Assembly (NCBI GenBank): GCA_013372875.1
Contig: JABXIW010000081.1
Span: forward strand, 1 to 40,468
Reading direction: 5' to 3'
Source: Gammaproteobacteria bacterium
GTDB taxonomy: Bacteria; Pseudomonadota; Gammaproteobacteria; Enterobacterales; Kangiellaceae
Length of the DNA stretch: 40,468 nucleotides
Shown: one piece after another, positions 35,326 to 40,468 of the stretch
How the letters are laid out: each line of letters starts with the position of its first letter
Numbering within the stretch: position 1 is the first letter of the stretch
Notes under the pieces: model-generated
Told to the model about the DNA's origin: nothing
Database searches by the model: none
What the model saw: the letters and a program-made list of their open reading frames with translations, nothing else
Program-made: the position numbers and the translations under genes

Positions 35326-36630
35326 TTACCCCATTTCGCTAATGACTTGATGGATAGCCTGAGTCAATTTCGTTAATTGCTCAGGCTGAATAATATAAGG
35401 TGGCATAATATAAATTAGTTTGCCAAAAGGACGGATCCAAACGCCAAGCTCAACGAACCGTGGCACTATCCAGTTGAAATCAACGGCCGCTTTCATCTCC
35501 ACCACCCCAATCGCACCTTTAACTCTCACTTCTTGGACTGATGGATTATTTTCCAGTGGTGTGAGCTGCTGTTTCAGCTGAAATTCGATGGTTTCGATCT
35601 GGCCTTGCCAGTCATTTTTTTGCAATAGCTTTAAAGACTCATTGGCTACGGCGCAAGCCAATGGATTCGCCATAAATGTAGGGCCATGCATTAGGACTCC
35701 GCCAGGTGTTCCATCTTTACCATCCGCATGAATACCATCGACAACTTTTTTGTTGGCTAAAGTCGCCGCAAAGGATAAATAACCGCCTGTGATGGCTTTG
35801 CCGAGACATAAAATATCAGGAGTGGCCTGAGCTTCTTGATACGCAAATAGTGAGCCGGTGCGGCCAAAGCCGGTGGCAATTTCGTCGAAAATTAAAAGAA
35901 GCTCATATTGATCGCAAAGCTTTCTAATTTGGCGTAAATACTCAGGGTGATAGAATTTCATTCCACCAGCGCCTTGCACTAATGGCTCTAAAATCACCGC
36001 TGCTATGGTGCTATGATTTTTCTCAACTTGTTGCTTGATAGGATCGATGTATCGGTCTTGCCATTCAATATTGTCGCCATATACAGGAATTTCAGCAAAA
36101 TAATTTTCTGCCAAAATGCCTTTAAACATTGAGTGCATACCATTATCAGGATCGGTTACACTCATGGCAGCAAAAGTATCGCCATGATAACCATTGCGTA
36201 CTGTAAGTAATTTAGATTTCTCGGGTCTGTCTTGAGCAAACCAGTACTGAATTGCCATTTTGATGGCAACTTCCACGCTTACCGAGCCTGAATCGGCAAA
36301 GAAAACTCGATCAAAGTCTTGAGTTTTATTTGTAGAAGCAAGTTGTAACAGGCGCTGTGCCAACTCAATTGCAGGCTCATGAGTTAAGCTACCAAACATT
36401 ACATGGCTAACTTTATCAATCTGAACCTTGGCAGCTTGATTAAGCTGTGGATGATTATAACCATGAATTACCGCCCACCAAGATGACATGCCATCAATCA
36501 AGGTTTGTCCATTGGCTAAATGTAACTCAACCCCAGAAGCGGATTCGACTTGAAAAAGAGGGTTTTGTTTAGACGTATTTGTATATGGATGCCAAATATT
36601 CTGATAATCGGCATCCAATGAATTGCTCAT
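35326..36630 (-). CDS. bioA: Adenosylmethionine-8-amino-7-oxononanoate aminotransferase
   Basis: This 434-residue PLP enzyme makes 7,8-diaminopelargonate, the penultimate stage before dethiobiotin in biotin synthesis, with S-adenosylmethionine as amino donor. Fold-type I class III aminotransferase features: WHPYTN near the start, GMSSWWAVIHGYNHPQLN, FADSGSVSVEVAIKMA, LLIFDEIATGFGRTG (D249 binds PLP nitrogen) and LCLGKAITGGYLS with the Schiff-base lysine K278. Length and motifs are those of BioA rather than a GABA or ornithine aminotransferase. The rest of the bio cluster is absent here. It overlaps nothing; the small secreted-protein gene upstream ends 2 bases before its ATG. Confidence 0.96.
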   Translation of the reverse strand: MSNSLDADYQNIWHPYTNTSKQNPLFQVESASGVELHLANGQTLIDGMSSWWAVIHGYNHPQLNQAAKVQIDKVSHVMFGSLTHEPAIELAQRLLQLASTNKTQDFDRVFFADSGSVSVEVAIKMAIQYWFAQDRPEKSKLLTVRNGYHGDTFAAMSVTDPDNGMHSMFKGILAENYFAEIPVYGDNIEWQDRYIDPIKQQVEKNHSTIAAVILEPLVQGAGGMKFYHPEYLRQIRKLCDQYELLLIFDEIATGFGRTGSLFAYQEAQATPDILCLGKAITGGYLSFAATLANKKVVDGIHADGKDGTPGGVLMHGPTFMANPLACAVANESLKLLQKNDWQGQIETIEFQLKQQLTPLENNPSVQEVRVKGAIGVVEMKAAVDFNWIVPRFVELGVWIRPFGKLIYIMPPYIIQPEQLTKLTQAIHQVISEMG

Positions 36631-36632
36631 GA

Positions 36633-37079
36633 TTATTTTACGCGTTTGACCTTGATGCGGCGGTTATGTCCAGGAAACTCTAAAAAATAAGAGCCTAAGA
36701 AGCCTTTTGAAATGATGACTTCAGGGTTTTTTGCTTTGTAGCGGAAAGTTCGACTTTCGGTAACCACCCAAACTTGTCCATTACTAAGATTAATCTTGTC
36801 GCCTTTTTCTAAGTAGTCGAATTCACCAACAATTTTGGTTTCCATCATATTGGCAGTTGGATCATCTTTTTTGATTCTTTCTGCACCAAAATTATCTTGG
36901 TTGCTATTAGTGCTCCCTAAGTTTGGGCTGCCTTTACCTTTACTATGACCAAAAATACTGTCATAGCAAACTAATCGCTCGAGATCGTTTTCAGTATCAA
37001 TACATTCTTGTAAGGTTTTTTCTGCGAATGCAGATGGAGCGCTTAATAAAGCTAAAATAGCGATTAAATATGGTTTCAT
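36633..37079 (-). CDS. Small exported protein, unknown function
   Basis: This is a 148-residue protein. Signal peptide 1-19 (ending PSAFA) is followed by KTLQECIDTENDLERLVCYD, where C26 and C38 flank a short amphipathic helix of the 'xxCx...D..RLxCYD' type found in several small periplasmic proteins. A Ser/Gly/Asn-rich linker (about 45-75) leads to a C-terminal beta domain (GDKINLSNGQVWVVTESRTF, VIISKGFLGSYFLEF, NRRIKVKRVK). The domain plan recurs in uncharacterised gammaproteobacterial proteins. It sits upstream of bioA with a 2-base gap, so the two are probably co-transcribed, although a functional link with biotin is not evident. Confidence 0.75.
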   Translation of the reverse strand: MKPYLIAILALLSAPSAFAEKTLQECIDTENDLERLVCYDSIFGHSKGKGSPNLGSTNSNQDNFGAERIKKDDPTANMMETKIVGEFDYLEKGDKINLSNGQVWVVTESRTFRYKAKNPEVIISKGFLGSYFLEFPGHNRRIKVKRVK

Positions 37080-37148
37080 GAATACAGCTTGATTGGAAAT
37101 AGTAATTTGAGTAATCTACTAACAATCAAGATTTAAGGCAAGAATAAT

Positions 37149-37790
37149 ATGATCAAATTAATGCTAGTGGATGACCATGATTTAGTTAGAATGGGCTTAG
37201 GACGCTTGCTGGCAGATCAAGATGGAATAGAGGTTGTTGCGGAAGCTGAAACGGGTGAAGAGGCCTTAAAAAAACAGCGCGAGCTGCAACCAACGGTGGT
37301 GTTAATGGATGCTAATATGCCTGGAATTGGCGGTTTAGAAGCCACTCGCCGTATGTTGCGATTTGATCCTGATGTTAAAATTATTGCTTTAACTGCTCAT
37401 ATTTCTGAGCCTTACCCAAGCCAATTTCTAAGTGCCGGTGCTATGGGCTATATCACCAAAGGTGGTGACATTGAAGAAATGGTGAAAGCGGTTCGTTCGG
37501 TAAGTCGTGGTAAGGTATTCCTTGCGCCTGAAGTGGCTCAGGAAATGGCTCTGGCTCAGTTCAAGCAAAAAGATGACAACCCTTTTAACCAGCTTTCCGA
37601 GCGCGAAATGCAAGTGATGTTAATGATCACGCGTGGCGAAAAAGTACAAGACATTTCGGATAAACTGCATTTAAGTCCAAAGACAGTAAATAGTTATCGC
37701 TATCGATTGTTTGAAAAACTGGATGTAGATAATGATGTGGGTTTAACCCACTTAGCTTTGCGCTATAAAGTTATCGAACCTCAAGTCTAG
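37149..37790 (+). CDS. uvrY: Two-component response regulator UvrY/GacA
   Basis: This is a 213-residue NarL/FixJ-type regulator. The receiver domain (1-120) has DDHDL near residue 8, phospho-acceptor D54 (VVLMDANMPG), the T/S switch (IALTAH) and K104 in GYITKGG. The LuxR-type HTH (about 145-205: QLSEREMQVMLMITRGEKVQ, then LHLSPKTVNSYRYRLFEKLD) binds DNA. The gene sits immediately before uvrC (17-base gap), the hallmark position of uvrY/gacA. Its partner is BarA/GacS, not in this window, and its targets in relatives are csrB-type small RNAs. Those RNAs are not visible here. Confidence 0.96.
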   Translation: MIKLMLVDDHDLVRMGLGRLLADQDGIEVVAEAETGEEALKKQRELQPTVVLMDANMPGIGGLEATRRMLRFDPDVKIIALTAHISEPYPSQFLSAGAMGYITKGGDIEEMVKAVRSVSRGKVFLAPEVAQEMALAQFKQKDDNPFNQLSEREMQVMLMITRGEKVQDISDKLHLSPKTVNSYRYRLFEKLDVDNDVGLTHLALRYKVIEPQV

Positions 37791-37807
37791 CCAAGATTGG
37801 CAGCTCT

Positions 37808-39634
37808 ATGCCAGAATCAGCAGCCACATCGGCGAAAGTTAAAAAGATATTGCAGCATTTAAGCACCAAGCCTGGTGTTTATCGAATGCTGGATGTTAAT
37901 GGTGATATCCTTTATGTGGGTAAAGCCAAAAACTTATCCAACAGGGTAAAAAGTTACTTTGTAAAAACGCACACTTCGGCCAAAACTCAGTTGATGGTCT
38001 CTTACGTTGAAGATATTGCCACGACCGTTTGCGAAACTGAAACCGAAGCATTAATTCTCGAAAATAATCTGATAAAAAAGCACCGCCCACGCTTTAATGT
38101 TCTATTTCGTGACGATAAATCTTATCCCTATATTTTTTTATCCAAGCAGAAATTCCCTAAGCTGGTCTATCATCGCGGAGCCAAAAAACAAAAAGGGGAT
38201 TATTTTGGACCTTTCCCAAGTTCTACTGCAGTTCGTCAAAGTTTATCTTTGATGCAAAAAACTTTTCGCGTACGCCAATGTGAAGATAGTTACTTTGCTA
38301 ATCGCTCGCGCCCTTGCTTGCAATATCAAATCAAGCGTTGTACAGCACCATGTGTTGGTTATATCTCTGAACAAGACTATGCTGAAGATATTCAAAATAT
38401 TAAACAGTTTTATCAAGGAAAAAGCGAAACAGTTATTAAAAAAATTCAAAACAAAATGGAGCGATCTTCTGAAGATTTACGTTTTGAAGATGCTGCTCGT
38501 TATCGCGATCAAATAAAAAACCTTAGGCACGTTATTCAAAAGCAGGTTATTAGTGGAACTGACGCTAATTTAGATGCGGTAGCCATCGAATATGCTTCAG
38601 GCGTAGCTTGTGTATTGGTGCTCTTTATTCGTCAAGGTCAGGTAGTGGGCAATAAGTCCTATTTCCCTAAAGTTCCTAAACACACGGAATTATCAGAAGT
38701 GTTAGAAACTTTTATCCGTCAATATTATTTATCCGATGCAGAAGTGCCGAAAACGGTTTTAATGCAACAAGCAACGCCTGATCTTGAGTTAATTCAAGAA
38801 GTAGTTACTGAGTCTCAGCAACGCAAAGTTTACTTTAAAATTCCAATTAGGGGGCAACAAAAAGAGTGGCTGGATTTTGCACAAAAAAATGCAGTTCATT
38901 CACTGCGATCGAAACTGAACCAGAAAACCAACGTTTTTGAGCGGCTTAGTGCTTTGCAAGAAGCGCTTGAGCTCGATCAAATGCCCAAGCATCTAGAATG
39001 TTTTGATATCAGTCATACTCAAGGTAATCAGACTGTAGCGTCCTGTGTGGTGTTTGATGAACAAGGGCCAAAAAAATCGGACTATCGGATATTTAATATT
39101 TCTGAGATCACCAAAGGCGATGATTATGCGGCCATGAAGCAGGCTTTGACGCGCCGTTATAAACGCTTGCTCGATGAAAAGTTGCCGCTACCTGACTTGG
39201 TGATTGTCGATGGTGGCAAAGGTCAGTTAACCCAAGCTGAAGAAGTATTTTTAGAACTGGGTATTGATACGGCGCGATTGCTTGGTGTTTCAAAGGGCAG
39301 CGACCGAAAAGTAGGTATGGAGCAACTTTGGTTTGTGGGTGAGCATCGGCCGAAAATTTTACCCGAATCGAGTAAAGCACTTCATATCATTCAACATATC
39401 CGTGACGAAGCTCATCGCTTTGCCATTACCAAACATCGTCAACAGCGTAAAAAATCCGCCACTAAGTCTTTATTGGAGGAAATACCCGGGGTTGGCGCAA
39501 AGCGCAGGCAGAGCCTACTCAAACATTTTGGCGGCTGGCAAGAGGTTGAAAAAGCCAGTATTAAGGATATTGCCAAGGCTCCTGGGATCAGTTTGGCAAT
39601 TGCCAAAAAAATTTATGATTATTTACATGGATAG
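37808..39634 (+). CDS. uvrC: Excinuclease ABC subunit UvrC
   Basis: This 608-residue protein makes both incisions in nucleotide excision repair. An N-terminal GIY-YIG nuclease (about 15-100: PGVYRMLDVNGDILYVGKAK) cuts 3' of the lesion. A cysteine-bearing central part (PCLQYQIKRCTAPCVGYI), a UVR domain for UvrB contact (about 195-240), a C-terminal RNase H-like nuclease (ECFDISHTQGNQTVASCVVF, LPDLVIVDGGKGQL) that cuts 5', and a tandem helix-hairpin-helix (LLEEIPGVGAKRRQSLLKHF) are all present. Length is normal. It is read from the uvrY-uvrC-pgsA transcript. Confidence 0.98.
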   Translation: MPESAATSAKVKKILQHLSTKPGVYRMLDVNGDILYVGKAKNLSNRVKSYFVKTHTSAKTQLMVSYVEDIATTVCETETEALILENNLIKKHRPRFNVLFRDDKSYPYIFLSKQKFPKLVYHRGAKKQKGDYFGPFPSSTAVRQSLSLMQKTFRVRQCEDSYFANRSRPCLQYQIKRCTAPCVGYISEQDYAEDIQNIKQFYQGKSETVIKKIQNKMERSSEDLRFEDAARYRDQIKNLRHVIQKQVISGTDANLDAVAIEYASGVACVLVLFIRQGQVVGNKSYFPKVPKHTELSEVLETFIRQYYLSDAEVPKTVLMQQATPDLELIQEVVTESQQRKVYFKIPIRGQQKEWLDFAQKNAVHSLRSKLNQKTNVFERLSALQEALELDQMPKHLECFDISHTQGNQTVASCVVFDEQGPKKSDYRIFNISEITKGDDYAAMKQALTRRYKRLLDEKLPLPDLVIVDGGKGQLTQAEEVFLELGIDTARLLGVSKGSDRKVGMEQLWFVGEHRPKILPESSKALHIIQHIRDEAHRFAITKHRQQRKKSATKSLLEEIPGVGAKRRQSLLKHFGGWQEVEKASIKDIAKAPGISLAIAKKIYDYLHG

Positions 39635-39695
39635 CTTTATATTAAGAAACAATGAGTTAGAATGACTTGGTAGACTTATTTGAGGGAGTTAAGCA

Positions 39696-40262
39696 GTGTG
39701 GAACCTGCCGAATGTACTGACCGTATTTAGAATTGCGTTAGTACCATTGTTCGTTATCTTTTTTTATATCGACTCGATCGAGGCGCGCTGGATCACTTTG
39801 ATCATTTTTTGCGTGGCATCCGCAACTGACTTTTTTGATGGCTTTTTAGCCCGTCGTTTAAAAATTGAGTCCCCATTTGGTGCTTTTCTTGATCCGGTAG
39901 CAGATAAATTGATGGTTGCTATTACCCTAATCTTATTAGTAGAAAGGGAGTCTACGGTTTGGTTGGCTATTCCAGCAATGGTCATTATTGGCCGCGAAAT
40001 CACCGTTTCAGCACTGCGCGAATGGATGGCTGAAATGGGTAGTAGGGCTGTAGTCAAAGTCTCCTGGGTGGGTAAAATCAAAACCGTTTGCCAATTATTT
40101 GCTATTTTCTTATTGCTATTGTCATCACCCTACATCTTTAATTTGCCAAAACAGTTTGGCTACATCTTTATGTGGGTCGCGGCTTTATTGACCTTATGGT
40201 CTATGTATAGCTATTTAAGAGCGGCTTGGCCTCACTTGACAAGCGAAAAGAATGACGGATAA
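39696..40262 (+). CDS. pgsA: CDP-diacylglycerol-glycerol-3-phosphate 3-phosphatidyltransferase
   Basis: This 188-residue inner-membrane enzyme makes phosphatidylglycerophosphate from CDP-diacylglycerol and glycerol 3-phosphate. The CDP-alcohol phosphotransferase motif D(x2)DG(x2)AR(x8)G(x3)D(x3)D is complete, with D45, D48, D66 and D70 (DFFDGFLARRLKIESPFGAF and on). Hydrophobic segments cover most of the protein. Start is GTG at 39696 with a strong SD (GAGGGAG). It follows uvrC by 61 bases and precedes a tRNA-Gly gene, repeating the E. coli uvrY-uvrC-pgsA-glyW order. Confidence 0.97.
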   Translation: MWNLPNVLTVFRIALVPLFVIFFYIDSIEARWITLIIFCVASATDFFDGFLARRLKIESPFGAFLDPVADKLMVAITLILLVERESTVWLAIPAMVIIGREITVSALREWMAEMGSRAVVKVSWVGKIKTVCQLFAIFLLLLSSPYIFNLPKQFGYIFMWVAALLTLWSMYSYLRAAWPHLTSEKNDG

Positions 40263-40357
40263 TAATCAATCTTCCGCGTAGGCACCGAAAAGACTGGCTA
40301 ATTGCTTGATAAATCAACAGTTTGGCTAAGCCTTAATCTACGATGGAAAAAGTGCTA

Positions 40358-40373
40358 AAAAAATCGATTTTTT
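40358..40373. repeat. Perfect A/T-tract palindrome upstream of the tRNA promoter
   Basis: Six A residues, TCGA and six T residues form a 16-bp perfect palindrome that ends four bases before the -35 hexamer. On the plus strand it could act as an UP element (A/T-tracts contacted by the RNA polymerase alpha subunit) and, as a hairpin with T-tract, might weakly end pgsA transcription. Confidence 0.5.
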
Positions 40374-40376
40374 GTG

Positions 40377-40404
40377 TTGACAGAAAATGATTTCGAAGTA
40401 AAAT
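40377..40404 (+). promoter_or_regulatory. Sigma70 promoter of the tRNA gene(s)
   Basis: TTGACA (40377-40382), a perfect -35, is followed after 16 bases by TAAAAT (40399-40404) and the GC-rich discriminator GCACGCCAC. The start is predicted near 40411, about 9 bases before the mature tRNA. A/T-tracts upstream and a GC discriminator are typical of stringently controlled stable-RNA promoters. Confidence 0.8.
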
Positions 40405-40419
40405 GCACGCCACAACGAC

Positions 40420-40468
40420 GCGAGAATAGCTCAGCTGGTAGAGCACAACCTTGCCAAGGTTGGGGTCG
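40420..40468 (+). tRNA. tRNA-Gly (anticodon GCC), 5' part, cut by window end
   Basis: The sequence from 40420 starts the acceptor stem (GCGAGAA), then gives the D arm (GCTCAGCTGGTAGAGC) and the anticodon arm CAACC-TTGCCAA-GGTTG, with anticodon GCC at 40453-40455, and runs into the variable region. The T arm and 3' acceptor strand lie outside the window. In E. coli the gene after pgsA is glyW, followed by cysT and leuZ, so more tRNA genes may follow to the right. Confidence 0.95.

Overview
The window looks like chromosome from a gammaproteobacterium of moderate to low GC. The evidence is gene order. The blocks clpS-clpA-infA-aat, trxB, lrp-ftsK-lolA-rarA-serS and uvrY-uvrC-pgsA-tRNA-Gly follow the arrangement known from Escherichia coli, with different genes inserted between them. 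Protein style (long-type PurC, Bpt, RhlE, MJ1255/VC2487-type glycosyltransferase, FlgO/TPR membrane proteins) suggests a marine lineage such as the Kangiella group, but that placement is inference. I saw no phage, transposase, CRISPR array or rRNA.

Layout. 1-193: the 5' end of purC on the minus strand. 473-1771: an AT-rich three-gene run (membrane-anchored beta-domain protein, XRE regulator with a C-terminal membrane helix, DUF4287/DUF5655 protein). 1824-3611: a tight pair, GT-B glycosyltransferase and LpxH-like phosphoesterase. 3628-4683: a fatty-acid hydroxylase/sterol desaturase-family membrane enzyme. 4764-10595: two paralogous multi-TM/FlgO/TPR proteins flanking sixA and a small tail-anchored protein. 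The second TPR protein carries an apparently dead class III nucleotide cyclase domain. 10757-10780: a perfect 24-bp palindrome in the divergent region before clpS.

10935-15515 holds most of a bacterial N-degron pathway: the ClpS adaptor, the ClpA unfoldase, and both aminoacyl-tRNA-protein transferases (Bpt and Aat), with infA in the middle. 15623-18892 groups two DEAD-box RNA helicases (RhlE, DbpA) around a NYN-domain nuclease-like protein. 18988-23493 carries GNAT, trxB, a DUF1801 protein, a cold-shock protein, a secreted Nudix-like protein with a broken Nudix box, and alanine dehydrogenase. ald is divergent from lrp, its probable regulator.

24214-30838 is the conserved ftsK-lolA-rarA-(small protein)-crcB-serS run. 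30922-35310 is a looser group: a lipoprotein-rhodanese fusion, two VOC proteins, an exported S9 peptidase and yaaA. 35326-37079 is bioA plus a secreted small protein on the minus strand. 37149-40468 is uvrY-uvrC-pgsA followed by a strong promoter and the start of a tRNA-Gly(GCC) gene cut by the window end.

The parts most likely to be undescribed are the pseudo-cyclase/TPR protein with its small co-transcribed partner, the exported pseudo-Nudix protein, the FAIM-like/HTH-TM operon, and the 24-bp palindrome.
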